Source: Haplomitrium mnioides
Lineage: Eukaryota; Marchantiophyta; Haplomitriopsida; Calobryales
Direction of reading: 5' to 3'
DNA length: 32,353 bases
Assembly (NCBI GenBank): GCA_049999725.1
Contig: JBNGIS010033898.1
Location: forward strand, 1 to 32,353
The notes under the pieces were generated by a model. The model was not told the DNA's origin. It did not search any database and worked only from the letters and a program-made list of their open reading frames with translations. Below are positions 1 through 11,314 of the stretch, in pieces (position 1 is the stretch's first letter; every line of letters starts with the position of its first letter). A program made the position numbers and the translations under genes.

Positions 1-715
1 TTGAGTTATGTTCTACTCAAGATTTTTGTAGGAGTGCTAGAGTGTTAGATTCTTAAAGAGAGAACTTTCTGTGGTCAATCAGTCAATGGATGTTGGTTGG
101 TGGGTTGGAGTAGAGCAAGGAGTGCTCAGAGTTGTGTGTGCCTAGGGACTAGGTGGGCATTTCACAAGCAAACAGAGTAGTGGGTGGTTGGAGGAAATGC
201 AAGTGGATGTGAGATCAGGAGGGTCGTTCCATAGCTGAGTTCTCAGCATCAAGCTCTGGGATGTATTGGGTTGGAGTGGGCTGAGTATCTAGTTTGAAGG
301 AAGTGAGGTGTTGTAATGAAGGTAGGCATTAGAGTGTTGGTTTGAGAGTTTCAAGCAAGTTGGGTAACTAGTTGCTTGGGAATTTCTCTGATTCAGCTCA
401 AGTTTAAAATCAGCCTGTACAACAGCTTTCTTATCCTAGAAGTGTCAGATATGTAGTTTGAGTAATTCTTGGCTTTTGTTCTGTTATAGTAAGTAGTAAG
501 TAGTAGTTTATGTGTTTGGTTTTGTGAAGAAAGGTTGTCAGGCCTAGAGTGGAGAGAGATCCATCTCTGAGCTGATAGAGTGCAATTTCAGAACTCTATA
601 AAGAATCTGGAAAGTCGGTAAAAGTGGATTAAGAGCATATTTCTATATAGATCTTGTGTGGTTCGATCTCGGGTTGTTTTTTTCGAGGTTGGAGTGCCAC
701 TGCTGTGCTACGACC
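1..715 (+). repeat. LTR1 (5' LTR, first ~95 bp outside window)
   Basis: Position 1 aligns with 9076 and 11410 and stays colinear with both other LTRs to 715. LTR2 and LTR3 each measure 810 bp from TGTCA to CGACA, so about 95 bp of LTR1 are missing. The 3' terminal dinucleotide is CC here instead of the CA seen in LTR2 and LTR3. Over the first 180 bp I count about five substitutions against LTR2. Confidence 0.93.
597..603 (+). promoter_or_regulatory. LTR1 TATA box
   Basis: TATAAAG about 118 bp before the LTR end. It is conserved at the same place in LTR2 (9672-9678) and LTR3 (12006-12012). Position and conservation suit the U3 promoter of the element, with transcription starting about 25-30 bp downstream. 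Confidence 0.6.
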
Positions 716-725
716 TGTGATTTCT

Positions 726-743
726 TAGCACTGTTGCCAGGGA
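726..743 (+). other. primer-binding site of the retrotransposon
   Basis: TAGCACTGTTGCCAGGGA lies 10 bp after the LTR end. The copy after LTR2 reads TGGCACCGTTGCAGGGGA. Both are near-matches to TGGCGCCGTTGCCGGGGA, the tRNA-Asp-complementary site reported for several plant Ty3/gypsy elements. The differences look like decay. The leader from 744 to 914 is non-coding and T-rich, with a T run near 850. Confidence 0.75.
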
Positions 744-914
744 TCTAATTTGTAGGGTTTGCTCTAAGTGGGTATAGTATCATCAATAATGTTGGGAACC
801 TGTTTTATTTGCCACTATTAAATACTGTTCTTAACATTCTATTGAAATTTGTTTTTTTTTTGTGTTCTGTATTTTTCTATTCTGTGGGGTTGAAATACTG
901 AAAAGAAGATGTGA

Positions 915-3059
915 ATGCGTGAAATCTCAGAAGAGGATAAAGAGAGACAAAGAAAAGAGAGAGAAGAAAGATTGGAGAGATGATAGGAGTCTAAATTGAA
1001 GTCTAAGGAAGTGAAAGTTGCGGGTAGCGGAAAGGAACCTACAGAGGGGGGAGCTCAACCTTCTGGGCTTCAGTCACCATTAGCTCAGTTTCAATGGACA
1101 AATATTACTACTCTTGGAGGAATTATTGGATTAACATCATTCCCAAAGTTAAATCTACCTTCTTCTACCTCTACTTCTTCTTCTTCTAGGAATTCAGCTA
1201 CACCTGGTAGTATTAAAGGTAGTGGAGCTTCACAACCTAGTGTTGTTTTGAGAATAGGGGTGACACCTGTGACTCTGTTTCCTGCGGTATCAGCTATGGC
1301 ACATCAAGTTCCGACAAGAGGTTATCGAACGAAACGCAAATACCAGATCTTCAAAGAGAGATCCAAGGATGATGTACAGACATGGGTGAAAAGGTTTGAA
1401 GGCATTAGCAGAGCTAATCAAGAAGATTCAGATGTAGATTGGTTGAGATTGGTTGATGCTCTGTCATGGGCCGAGCTGAGAACAGCTCTTATGACAGAGT
1501 TCATAGGGGCAGTGTATTCAATAAGAATTCTGACCAAGCTGACCTCGATTAAGAAAAAGAAAAAAGAAGCAGTGAGGAACTACTCGCAAAGATTCAAGAC
1601 AATGCAGCAGAAGCTGGGCATTGTGAATAGCCCTATGGTGAACTTGGAGTGGTATTTGAAGGTCCTATCAAAGAAGGAAAGGCAATATGTACGACAATCA
1701 GGGGCTACTACTCTGGAGGAAGCGATTAGAGCCTTGGAGATGTACGAGACTACAGAACTGAGGGGGAAGCTGAAAGATTCTCAGTCCAGTAGCAGTGAAG
1801 AGGAAAGTAAGAAACAGAGAAAAAAGAGTAAGAAAAAGAAAAATAAGAAGTCTAAGAAAGTGCAAGAAAGCACCAGTTCAGGTTCAGAGGAGGAATCAAG
1901 TTCATCTGAAGAGGAGGAATCGTCGTCTTCTTTCGACTCGGAGGATGAAAGGAAGAAATCAAAATCGAAGAAAGGAGAGTACAGATTGGGTAAGAAGGAC
2001 ATGAACGAGTTGAAGAAGAAGATGGAGCAGATGGTGATTAAGCAAGATGCCAGCTCCAGAAAAAGAAGGTCCACAACTTCTTTTAGAAGTAATGTTTGGT
2101 GTACTCGATGTAAGAGAGAGGGTCATATAGAATAAGAATGTAAGTATCCTCCACCTACATTGATGTATATACAAGCGTCGTATTGGGTTGAGGAAGAACC
2201 TGAGATGATTGATCCTAGGTTAGTGCCGTACCTTGCGTATGCAGTAGCCCAGGGTAGAGGAAGACCAGTGGAAAGAGTCCAGTATCAACAGGTGCTTGGA
2301 ACGTCGTATGTTCCAGCAGTTCAGTCGACTATGGTGCTAGCGGCGGCACCAGGAACTCAGTTAGTACTAATACAGGCTAGTAGGAGGTTTATAGCATGTT
2401 ATAACTATGGAGCACTGGATCATTATGCGAATGCCTGTCCTCATGCAAGGAGGCCAGTGGGATATGTACCTTTGTGCGGGAATTGTAAGAAATCCGGACA
2501 TACAGAAGCAGAATATCCAACCCCTCCTGCGACAAAAATGTTGGTAAAGTATGCAGAGCCACCAGCACCTAAATCAGAGGTGAGGATGCTAGTGGAGGAA
2601 CCAGAAATGGAAATTCCCTTGTTCAGAGTGAAAACTAGGAGTAAGAGCAAGGAAAAGAAGAAACAAAATGGGGGTGAAGTAGTTAGAGAAAGCCCTTATG
2701 TAGAAATAGAAGAAAAGAAAGATCATGAGTACAATAGTAATGATCCTAAGTATTTTCAAGATATTTCAAAGAAGGTCTCTAGAGAGTTGCAGAAAGAACT
2801 TCAAGAGAAGAGGGACCATGAAAATAGATTGGAAAAGCATAGAGAAAGGGAAGAAGAGAGAATGAGAAGAGATCCAGGTAGGAAAGATGGATTTGGCTTA
2901 CCTTTCGAAGGAGTAAAAGTTGATGAATTAGATTTGGATTATAATGTGGCTTTGGATGTTCAGAGGATGCCAACCAATGTGACACTGGGGCAAATATTGA
3001 GAATGTCTGCACCACAGAGGAAAAAGTTAAGGATGCTGACTAGCACAAAGAAGAGAAGG
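915..3059 (+). pseudogene. gag: gag (capsid and nucleocapsid part of polyprotein), decayed
   Basis: I place the start at ATG 915, which opens MREISEED and is shared with the second copy at 9991. Codons 981-986 are TGA TAG here, where the second copy reads CGA GAG. The capsid-like segment lies at about 1370-1750 (TWVKRFEG to LEMYE). A Ser/Glu/Lys-rich charged stretch follows (1780-2040). Three zinc-knuckle-like motifs follow: C-x2-C-x4-H-x4-C at 2100-2141, interrupted by TAA 2133-2135; a CYNY...H....C motif at about 2395-2440 with the second Cys changed to Tyr; and CGNCKKSGHTEAEYP at about 2475-2520 with the last Cys changed to Tyr. A Lys/Glu-rich coil then leads to the protease. All parts share one frame, so I treat it as one broken gene. 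Confidence 0.85.
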
Positions 3060-3470
3060 TATAAACTACCTAAAGTGTCAGTCCTTGTGTCGTTTTTGCC
3101 AACAGGAACTGTTCAAGAGGAGGTGCTAGAGTATGGAGTTCCAAAGGTGGAAATACAAATAAGCGGATGTAATGTAACGAATGTACCAATCGATGGTAGA
3201 TCAGGGAAGAACATTATGGTGCTGGAAACCATGGAAGCATTGGGATTCAGTCACCTGGATAAAACACCTCAAGTGTTAAGATTGGCGGATCAGAGAAGAC
3301 TGAGTCATGTAGGAGTTTTGAGAGGAGTCAAGACAGTGATTGGAGGGAGAGAATTTGTTTTAGATTACACTGTCATAAACCCTGAATCCAAGTCGACATA
3401 TCTAGTATTATTGGGACAACCTTAGCTATATCAAGCCAAAGTAGTAGAAGATTAGGGAAAAAGAGAAATC
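3060..3470 (+). pseudogene. retropepsin-like aspartic protease domain
   Basis: This follows gag in the same frame. The active-site loop reads VPIDGRSGKNIM (about 3183-3220), followed by a LRLADQ segment and VIGGREFVLDYTVI. The -strand element further right has the same order (VNGRSSINIM, IGGVTF, LLLRRPWLYKA). That supports homology and a shared retropepsin fold, although the usual D-[ST]-G is not exact. TAG at 3423-3425 falls where the family has Trp (GQP-stop-LYQAK), and a second TAG follows about 10 codons later in the same context type. Confidence 0.75.
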
Positions 3471-4640
3471 CGGTTTGGAACTAAACCCAAGGCAATACTA
3501 TCTTGGGAAGAACCTCCATATCAAGGAGAAACTCAGACAGTAGAGGAGTATACCTCAGAACAGTTTCGAGAATATGATGGGTCTGTTTCAGAGTTTAAAG
3601 AGGAAGCTGATCAGAATCTAGAATTGTGGTTACAAGAGGATGATACGCCAATTGCTCATTTAATGGAGGAGTATTGTGAGGAACTGATTGTTTGTAATCC
3701 TACTTTTTCTGGTTGGACTGATGAACAATTTATTAAATGGAGTTTATGCAGTGATGGAAAAGTATGCGACTTGGATATGTTTGCATTATTTGCAGGTGAA
3801 GGGGAGAAAGTACCTGAGCTGATTATGGAGCAAGTGATGACACAAAATGTGGTAAGAGAACAACAATATAGTGCAATACAAGTAAGTCCAAGGTATCTTG
3901 AAAAGGTGTTATTTCTCTATAATGAAATAGATGAGGAAGAAAGACAAGTTTATAAAGCGCTTTTGGTAGAATTTCAAGTTGTATTTGCTTGGTCATACAA
4001 AGATTTAAAGGGCATACCGGCGGAACTTTGCGAGCATAGGATTTATCGGGAGGAGGGTGCAGTACCAGTCAAGCAGAGACAATACCGCTTGAACCCCAAA
4101 TAATCTTTGCTAGTTAAAGACGAGTTGGATAAACTCTTGGCTGCCAATTTTATTTATGCAGTACCTTTAAGTTATAGTGAATGGGTGTCGCCAATAGTGA
4201 TAGTCATGAAGAAGAATAGGAAGATTAGAGTGTGCCAGGGTATTAGGAGATTAAATCAGGCCACTAAAAAGGATTTTTATCCTTTACAATTTAATGATGC
4301 TATCCTAGACCAAGTGGCAAGAGCAGAATGTTATACCTTTTTAGATGTATTCTCTGGTTACAATCAAGTGAGTATCCATCATGAAGATAGACCGAAAACT
4401 ACAGATTGGGGGATGTATGCTTATAATGTAATGCTTTTTGGGCTTTGTAATGCCCCAGCTACTTTTTAGAGAGCAATGACACAAATCTTTAAACCGTATT
4501 TAAGGGATTTTATAGAAATATTTCTGGATGACTTTTGTGTGCATGGAGCAAAGTAGTATCATTCTAGTCATCTGAGAAAGACTTTTGAGAGATGTAGGTG
4601 GGGTCAATTAGGACTACACCTCGAGAAAAGTTTCATTGCG
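3471..4640 (+). pseudogene. pol: reverse transcriptase domain with upstream linker
   Basis: An acidic linker (3471-3890) leads into the fingers and palm. Visible motifs are EWVSPIVIVMKKN, VCQGIRRLNQ, the catalytic-Asp motif FLDVFSGYNQ (about 4340-4370), MLFGLCNAPATF (about 4432-4470) and the second catalytic box IFLDDF (about 4517-4535). In-frame stops occur at 4101-4103 (after LNPK), 4467-4469 (where the family has Gln after PATF) and just after HGAK near 4553. The protein is otherwise colinear with Ty3/gypsy RT and lies in the gag frame. Confidence 0.93.
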
Positions 4641-5318
4641 ATGAATGAAGCATTATTATTGGGACATAGAGTTTCCAATGATGGTATAGTAGTAGATGTG
4701 GATAAAGTGAAAATTATAAAAGAGCTTAGAAGGCCTACTACAGTAATAGAAGTGAGAGAGTTTTTGGGAGCTACATGCTACTATAGAAGATTCATAGAAA
4801 ACTACTCCAGGATAGTTGCTCCACTTACCAATGTGTTACAGAAAAATGTTGTATTTCAGTGGGGAGAGGAGGCTTTGAAAGCTTTTGAGATGTTAAAAGA
4901 GAAACTTAGTACATCTCTTATTCTAAAGCCTCCAGATTGGGATAAAAAGTTTCATGTTTATGTTGATGTCTCTGCCTTTGCAATAGGCAGTGTATTGAGT
5001 CAGAAAGATGAAGACAAGAAAGACCATCCAATCTATTATGCAAGTCAGAAGTTGACCGCAGTTGAGAAGAATTATTCAGTGACAGAGAGAGAAGCATTGA
5101 GATTGATATTTTCAGTCAGAAAATTCAGACATTACCTATTGGAGTATCCATTTGTATTTCATGTGGATCATAATTCACTCAAGTATTTAGTGAATAAACA
5201 TGATCTGTCTGGAAGGATAGCAAGATGGATGTTGCTACTCCATGAATTTGATTTTGAAGTAGATGTAAGACCAGGAAAGTCCCATCAAAATGCAGACTTC
5301 CTATCTAGAATTCCATGA
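4641..5318 (+). pseudogene. pol: RT thumb/connection and RNase H domain
   Basis: The segment LLGHRVSNDGI followed by FLGATCYYRRFIENYSR is the RT thumb and connection. RNase H starts at FHVYVDVSAFAIGSVLSQ (about 4948) with first Asp, has Glu in VTEREALRLIFSVRKFRHYL, Asp in FHVDHNSLKYL, and ends with HQNADFLSRIP. These are the expected acidic catalytic positions of a gypsy RNase H. This stretch is open, but it is one part of the broken polyprotein and not a separate gene. TGA at 5319 follows the domain, and the frame then stays open into integrase. Confidence 0.92.
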
Positions 5319-5321
5319 CCA

Positions 5322-6649
5322 ACTGAGACAGATGATCTGAATGATAATTTTCCAGATGAAAATCTGTTCTTAATTGAGAAGGAAGGGGAGGAGAACCCTT
5401 GGTATAAAGAAATTTGGATATATTTAGAAAGTTCTATTTTACCTTCTGGGTTGAATAAGAAGGAAGAAGTAGTATTTTTCCAGAAGGTGGCACCATATAC
5501 AATTTATAAAGGAGTGTTGTATAAGAAAAGACCTGATGAGGTTTTGAGATGTTGTTTAGGTCTTGATGAAGTTAAAAAGGTGATTGCTGCGTTGCACGAT
5601 GATGAAGTAGGAGGACACTATGCCATACGGAACACAGTGGAAAAGATTCATGAGGCGGGGTATTGGTGGCCTACGATGTACAAGGATGTAAAGACCTATA
5701 TTTGGAGTTGTGACCTATGCCAGAGAGTGGGGAAACCAACAGCAAGCAGCCATTGGCCACTTACACCTATTTTACCTTTAGCTCCATTTGAGAAATGGGG
5801 TATTGATTTTGTAGGACCTATTACACCAGTGTCTAGATATTATAAGAATAGATATATATTAGTGTGTACAAATTATGCTACCAAATGGGTGGAAGCAAAA
5901 GCTACGCGTAGGGATGGAGTGGTGGAAGTTGCCAACTTCCTGTTTGAGAACATAATCACAAGCTTTGGATGTCCGTTGGAGTTGATTAGTGACAGAGGAA
6001 CTCATTTTCTGAATGAGGTGATTCAACGTCTTACTGACACTTATATGATTAAACATAAGAAGACAACACCTTATAATCCAAAAGCGAATGGACATATCGA
6101 AAGAGTTAATGGATTGTTGTGTAAGATTTTGACAAAGATTTGTTCAACATACTCGTTGGATTGGAACAGGAAGCTGTACTCAGCTTTGTGGGCTTATAGA
6201 ACAATGGAGAAAGTTACTACGAAGCAAACTGAGTTTTATCTGGTTTATGGTACTTATTCTTTAGTACCAATAGAATGGGAGGTGTCATCTATTAGGATTG
6301 TTGAAGAGGAGAAGATACCCGATGAGGAGAGTTTATTAAAGCTGATTATGGACTTAGTCAAGCTGGAGGAAGAAAGAGTTCAGGCTTTGGCTGAAATTGA
6401 AAAGTCCAAAACAAAAGGAAAGAAGGTTATGATTCCAAGCTCAAAAAGGTGAATATTTCTGAAGGGGATCTAGTACTTTTGTATGATAGTCGTTATTTTA
6501 GGTTTCCAAGAAAACTCTATGTAAGATGGATGGGACCTTACATAGTTTCAAAGATTTTTTAGAATGGATCGTTGGAGTTGAAGACTTTAATAGGGGAAGT
6601 GTTAGAGACACGAGTTAATGGATCAAGAGTGAAGCAGCACTATTGGTGA
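5322..6649 (+). pseudogene. pol: integrase with C-terminal GPY module, frameshifted
   Basis: The HHCC zinc-binding part has His in LHDDEVGGHYA and CDLCQ near 5709-5723. The DDE core has Asp in WGIDFVGPI (about 5796-5822), Asp in LISDRGTHF and Glu in NPKANGHIERVNG (about 6076-6110). The first frame ends at TGA 6450-6452. Homology continues in another frame (KLKKVNISEGDLVLLYD), so a frameshift lies at about 6408-6440. The C-terminal part carries VRWMGPYIV (GPF/GPY motif, about 6520-6546), a TAG at 6560-6562 and a natural-looking end after KQHYW at TGA 6647-6649. No chromodomain follows. Confidence 0.92.
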
Positions 6650-8969
6650 ACGCTTGCAAGGACGCTGCGCGATGGAGGAGGGGGCTATGTGAGAGCATAG
6701 TTCCTGACAAAAGGTCAAAAACGACTTGAAAGAGGTCTCTTCTGCGCAGTGGAGTGAGAGGGAAATGGTAAAAGCTTTAGTTTTGTGTATAACGAGTGTA
6801 AAGTGTAAAAATATGTATATAAGTATTTGTGAGGAAATTTTGGAGATCATTGGCCAAGGAGAGAAGCTTGGATAATGAGGAAGCTGAAGTGATTTATTTT
6901 TAGAAAAAAAAAGTTTTGGTAAAACTAATCTAACTGTTGAGGGCCAATGCTAGCCTCTATCTACTGGTATGCTACATGTGTTGATGGACAGCTTGCCTAG
7001 GAGCCAGTTGAAGTGTATCGGAGGACAAGTTGCCTTTTTGTGCCTTGAACTAGGTCCGTCCAGGGGCAGAGTAATAAGCGGTGGCCTTACACCCGTGTGG
7101 GGTTGCCTCTCGAAAGGTAATTAGTGTCAAATGTTTATATAGTACTTCTGACTTATGACAAAAGACTTATGGGATATTTGGAGGTGACTAGGGAAGGCCA
7201 CCTATTACAAAGTGTTTGTGAGCAAGGATCGATCTACAGGAAGATTCTTTCCTTGTGATCTGTCGGATTGAGGAGATCAATTTGTAGGAAGGAAAGATTT
7301 TCTTCTCTGCGAAGAAGAAATGTGAATGATGATGAGATCTATATACGAATGGAAAATGAAGAGGAATGTTGCGATTCGATCTCTACAAGCTTCCGTGAAT
7401 TCAGTGAAGGCTTTGATTGATTTGAAGGAGATGTTGCGAAGGCTTCCCTGTTGAGAAATTGATTTGAAAGAGGTTGTGAAGGATTTGAAATTGAAGAAAT
7501 TGGAATTGAAGGATGAAGGAAAAGGAGGATTGATCGATTTGCTGTGAAGACTTCCTTTCATGCAGAATCAAATATGGTTGAATCAAAGAATAGAAATTGT
7601 TACTTGGTTTGTAGCGGATTTAAGTGAAGGAATGGATTTGGAAGGAATCAAGTGAATGTTGCACTGGGGAGAATTGATTAAACCTCGGTGTTGCAGAAAT
7701 TGATGAAAGGGAAATGAACGAATGTTGCGACAAATGGAATGAGGTTGCGCTAGAAATTCGAATGTCTGGCTATATTACAAAATTGAATGTTGTGCTAGAA
7801 TTACCAATGACGAAGAATGAAGGGCCACCTGATTTGAATGAAGGATTCGAAATTATTGAAGAGCTTTACGGATTGAAAGGAAGAATGGTCACGCGTAAGA
7901 GCTCGATGCAGGAAATGAGGTGAAAAATGGTGAGCGAGGATCGATCGACTGCCAGAGAGTGATCGGTCGATGGAATTTGTGTTGTAAATAGAAGGAATTG
8001 AAAATTTGAAAGGGATAAGTAAGAATTGGAAGCAGCGGAAGGAAGTTTCGAAGAGGAGTCCGCGGACCGAAGAAGGCTTCGAAAAGTTGCCTTCCTATGT
8101 GGGGAACCCCAGTTAAGGAGGTTTCGATTTGTTTTCCGAGGTGGGACATCCCGGTTAAGAGGGTTTACATTGAAAGTCTGTGTGGGGATCCGAAGTGGAG
8201 TCCCCGGTTAAAATGGTTCCGATTGAGATTACGAAGTGGGGAGTACTGGTTAGGAAGGTTGCTTTTCAAGGAAATCAACGGAAGGAGGATTGGCGAAATG
8301 GCAATGAAGTGAAACGGTGATATATAAAACGATGACTTATCAGCGTTTTGGGCAAAAAGGAAAGGTGTGTGAGGAGAGAAGTTTAAATGGCAAATCAGTG
8401 ATTTATTGTGGTTTCGGTGTGGAAGTCGAACTGAAAGTTCGAAAGTTCAAAAGGTCGAAACAGATGCTCGATGGAATTTGAAAAGTTCGAATTGAAGGGA
8501 GAGGAAGTAGAAGAGTTAGTGAAAGTTCAAAAATTAGTATAAGAACAATTGTTAGTAATTTGTTCTTATGGCAAGCGAAGTCCGTGTAAGTTAGTGAAAG
8601 AGTGTTATTTAGATTAAGAACGGCATATGAGTTGTTAGTTCTTATTTTAAACTTAGTGTAAAGAAGTTAGTGTGTAGAGAAGCAAGTTAGTTTGAATTGG
8701 AATTAGAATAACTGTTATTGTCAATTGAACAGGATAGGGGATACAAGCATGTTGGCAAGTTCCTGTTTTGTTGGTTCGTCTCATTGTACAATTTTTGTGC
8801 TTCAAGGAATCAAGATCAATTGTTGTTTGTCTGTGAGGTTTTTCCTCTGCTCTTGGAAGAGTTGCAGATATTGGAAGGAGCAGTATGTGTGTGGAACAAT
8901 GAATTGAGATCAGGTGCTGGTGACAAGTGTTCTGCAGGTTCCAGTTGAAGAAAATTTTCAAGTTGCGTC
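6650..8969 (+). other. non-coding 3' internal region of the retrotransposon
   Basis: About 2.3 kb lie between the end of integrase and the purine tract. I find no long reading frame and no convincing env-like protein. The short frames here look random. The stretch is rich in GAAT/TTGAA words. Its last ~1 kb (7955-8969) is duplicated almost colinearly at 10290-11303, which shows that it belongs to the element. A run of nine A occurs at about 6902. Confidence 0.7.
8099..8270 (+). repeat. degenerate short tandem repeats in 3' internal region
   Basis: Four related segments start near 8099, 8140, 8195 and 8236 (spacings 41, 55, 41). Each begins GTGGGG-like and continues CCCnGTTAAnnnGGTT. The same set recurs in the second copy at about 10433-10605. 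The G-rich heads and AAC/GTTA parts suggest an old 41/55 bp alternating duplication inside the element. Confidence 0.6.
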
Positions 8970-8980
8970 AGGGGAGAGCA
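8970..8980 (+). other. polypurine tract before LTR2
   Basis: AGGGGAGAGCA immediately precedes TGTCAGGGGG, the inferred LTR start. The equivalent before LTR3 is AAAGGAGAGCA at 11304-11314. Position and purine content fit a plus-strand primer site. Confidence 0.6.
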
Positions 8981-9790
8981 TGTCAGGGGGTACGTGAGTG
9001 TCTTTTGTTTTGGTGGGTCTGGGTTCCGGATTCTAGATTCTGATTTGTGGGGTGTTTAGTAGCAGTAAATTTGATTTGAGTTATGTTCTACTCAAGATTT
9101 TTGTAGGAGTGCTAGAGTGTTAAATTCTTAAAGAGAGAACTTTCTGTGGTCAATCAGTTAGTGGATGCTGGTTGGTGGGTTGGAGTAGAGCAAGGAGTGC
9201 TCAGAGTTGTGTGTGCCTAGGGACTAGGTGGGCATTTCACAAGCAAACATAGTAGTGGGTGGTTGGAGGAACTGCAAGTGGATGTGAGATCAGGAGGGTC
9301 GTTCCATAGTTGAGTTCTCAGCATCAAGCTCTCGGATGTATTGGGTTGGAGTGGGCTGAGTGTCTAGTTTGAAGGAAGTGAGGTGTTGTAATGAAGGTAG
9401 GCACTAGAGTGTTGGTTTGAGAGTTTCAAGCAAGTTGGGTAACTAGTTGCTTGGGAATTTCTCTGATTCAGCTCAAGTTTAAAATCAGCCTGTACAACAG
9501 CTTTCTTATCTTAGAAGTGTCAGGTATGTAGTTTGAGTAATTCTTGGCTTTTGTTTTGTTATAGTAAGTAGTAAGTAGTAGTTTATGTGTTTGGTTTTGT
9601 GAAGATAGGTTTTCAGGCCTAGAGTGGAGAGAGGTCCATCTCTGAGCTGATAGAGTGCAATTTCAGAACTCTATAAAGAATCTGGAAAGTCGGTAAAAAT
9701 GGATTAAGAGAAGATTTCTATATAGATCTTGTGTGGTTCGATCTCGGGTTGTTCTTTTCAAGGTTGGAGTGCCACTGTTGTGCTACGACA
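8981..9790 (+). repeat. LTR2 (810 bp, shared by both retrotransposon copies)
   Basis: It starts TGTCAGGG and ends TACGACA, so it has TG...CA termini. It is preceded by a purine tract and followed after 10 bp by a primer-binding site. The same boundaries give exactly 810 bp in LTR3. This LTR is both the 3' LTR of the full copy and the 5' LTR of the deleted copy. Its TATA box is at 9672-9678. Confidence 0.88.
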
Positions 9791-9800
9791 TGTGATTTCT

Positions 9801-9818
9801 TGGCACCGTTGCAGGGGA
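9801..9818 (+). other. primer-binding site of the second (deleted) copy
   Basis: TGGCACCGTTGCAGGGGA lies 10 bp after LTR2. It is closer to the tRNA-Asp-type consensus than the copy at 726. Its presence shows that LTR2 also acts as a 5' LTR and is not simply the end of the first element. Confidence 0.75.
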
Positions 9819-10286
9819 TATAATTTCTAGGGTTTTCTCTAAGTGGGTATAGTATCATCAGTAATGTTGGGAACCTGTTTTACTCGCCACTATTAAATTC
9901 TGTTCTTAACATTCTATTGAAGTTTTTTTTTTTTTTTTTGTTCTGCATTTTTCTATTCTATGGGGTAGAAATACTGAAAAGAAGATGTGAATGCGTGAAA
10001 TCTCAGAAGAGGATAAAGAGAGACAAAGAAAAGAGAGAGAAGAAAGATTGGAGAGACGAGAGGAGTCTAAATTGAAGTCTAAGGAAGTGAAAGTTGCAGG
10101 TAGCAGAAAGGAACGTACAGAGAGGGGAGCTTAACCTTCTAGGCCTCAGTCACCATTAGCTCAGTTTCAGTGGACAAATATTACTGCTCTTAGAGGAATT
10201 ATTGGGTAAACATCATTCCCAAAGTTAAATCTACCTTCTTCTACCTCTACTTCTTCTTCTTCTTCTAGGAATTCAGCCACACCTGC
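9819..10286 (+). pseudogene. gag: 5' leader and gag start of second copy, truncated by internal deletion
   Basis: This stretch is colinear with 744-1207. The gag ATG is at 9991. It reads through the two positions that are stops in the first copy (CGA GAG), but has its own TAA at 10132-10134 and another near 10207. Homology to gag stops at the end of CACACCTG (10286) and the next bases match 7953 onwards, so about 6.7 kb covering most of gag and all of pol has been lost. Confidence 0.88.
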
Positions 10287-11314
10287 AAGGAAGTGATCGA
10301 CCGATGAAATTTGTGTTGTAATCGGAAGGAATTGAAAATTTGAAAGGGATAAGTAAGAATTGGAAGCAGTGGAAGGAAGTTATGAAGAGGAGTCCGTGGT
10401 CCGAAGAAGGCTTCAGAAAGTTGCCTTCCTATGTGAGGAACCCTAGTTAAAGGGGTGCCGATTTGTTTTCTGAGGTGGGACACCCCGATTAAGAGGGTTT
10501 ACGTTGAAAGTCCGTGTGGGGATCCGAAGTAGAGTCTTTGGTTAAAATGGTTCTGATTAGGATTACGAAGTGGGGAGTACCGGTTAGGAAGGTTGCTTTC
10601 CGAGGGAATCAACGGAAGGATGATTGGCGAAATGACAATGAAGTGAAACAGTGATATATGAAACGACGATTTATCGATGTTTTGCGTGAAAAGGAAAGGT
10701 GCATGAGGAGAGAATATTAAATGGCAAATTAGTGATTTATTGTGGTTTCGATGTGGAAGTCGAACTGAAAGTTCGAAAGTTCAAAAGGTCGAAATAGATG
10801 CTCAATGGAATTTGAAAAGTTTGAATTGAAGGGAGAGGAAGTAGAAGAGTTAGTGAAAGCTCAAAAATTAGTATAAGAACATTTGTTATTAATTTGTTCT
10901 TATGGTGAGCGAAGTTCATGTAAGTTAGTGAAAAAGTGTTATTTAGTTTAAGAACGGCTTGTGAGTTGTTAGCTCTTTTTTTAAACTTAGTGTAAAGATG
11001 TTAGTGTGTAGAGAAGCAAGTTAGTTTGAATTGGAATTAGAATGACTGTTATTGTCAGTTGAGCAGGACATGGGGTACAAGCCTGTTGGCAAGTTCCTGT
11101 TTTGCTGGTTAGTCTCATTGTACAATTTTTGTGCTTCAAGGAATCAAGATCAATTGTTGTTTGTCTATGAGGTTTTTCCCCTGCTCTTGGAAGAATTGCA
11201 GAAATTGGAAGGAGCAGTATGTGTGTGGAACAATGAATTGAGATCAAGTCCTAGTGACAAGTGTTCTGCAGGTTCTAGTTGAAGAAATCAGTCAGGTTGC
11301 ATCAAAGGAGAGCA
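10287..11314 (+). other. second copy of the 3' internal region, with polypurine tract
   Basis: This is colinear with about 7953-8980, including the 41/55 bp repeats and the purine tract before the LTR. It is non-coding. It joins directly to the gag fragment at 10286. Confidence 0.85.

Larger units (their letters stand above)
1..9790 (+). mobile_element. Ty3/gypsy LTR retrotransposon, full-length but decayed (5' end cut by window)
   Basis: The order is partial LTR, primer-binding site, gag, protease, reverse transcriptase, RNase H, integrase, non-coding 3' region, purine tract, LTR. This domain order, with integrase after RNase H, is the Ty3/gypsy arrangement. All coding domains from 915 to about 6410 lie in one reading frame, so the element used a single gag-pol polyprotein. 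There is no chromodomain after the GPY motif. The primer-binding site resembles the tRNA-Asp type of Athila/Tat-like plant elements, so I lean to that group without certainty. The polyprotein has at least nine in-frame stops and one frameshift, so this copy cannot be autonomous. Confidence 0.93.

Noticed and set aside
1781-2074. - strand frame rich in Leu, Phe, Ser and Asp
   Set aside because: It is the antisense shadow of the Glu/Lys/Ser-rich gag segment.
8653-8961. Open frames of 76-102 residues in the 3' internal region, repeated near 10987-11282
   Set aside because: They are present in both copies only because the DNA is duplicated. Codon and residue composition look random and the frames are not conserved between strands or copies in length.
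6650-8969. env-like gene after integrase, as in some Athila-type elements
   Set aside because: No frame longer than about 100 residues, and no signal peptide or membrane pattern in a consistent frame.
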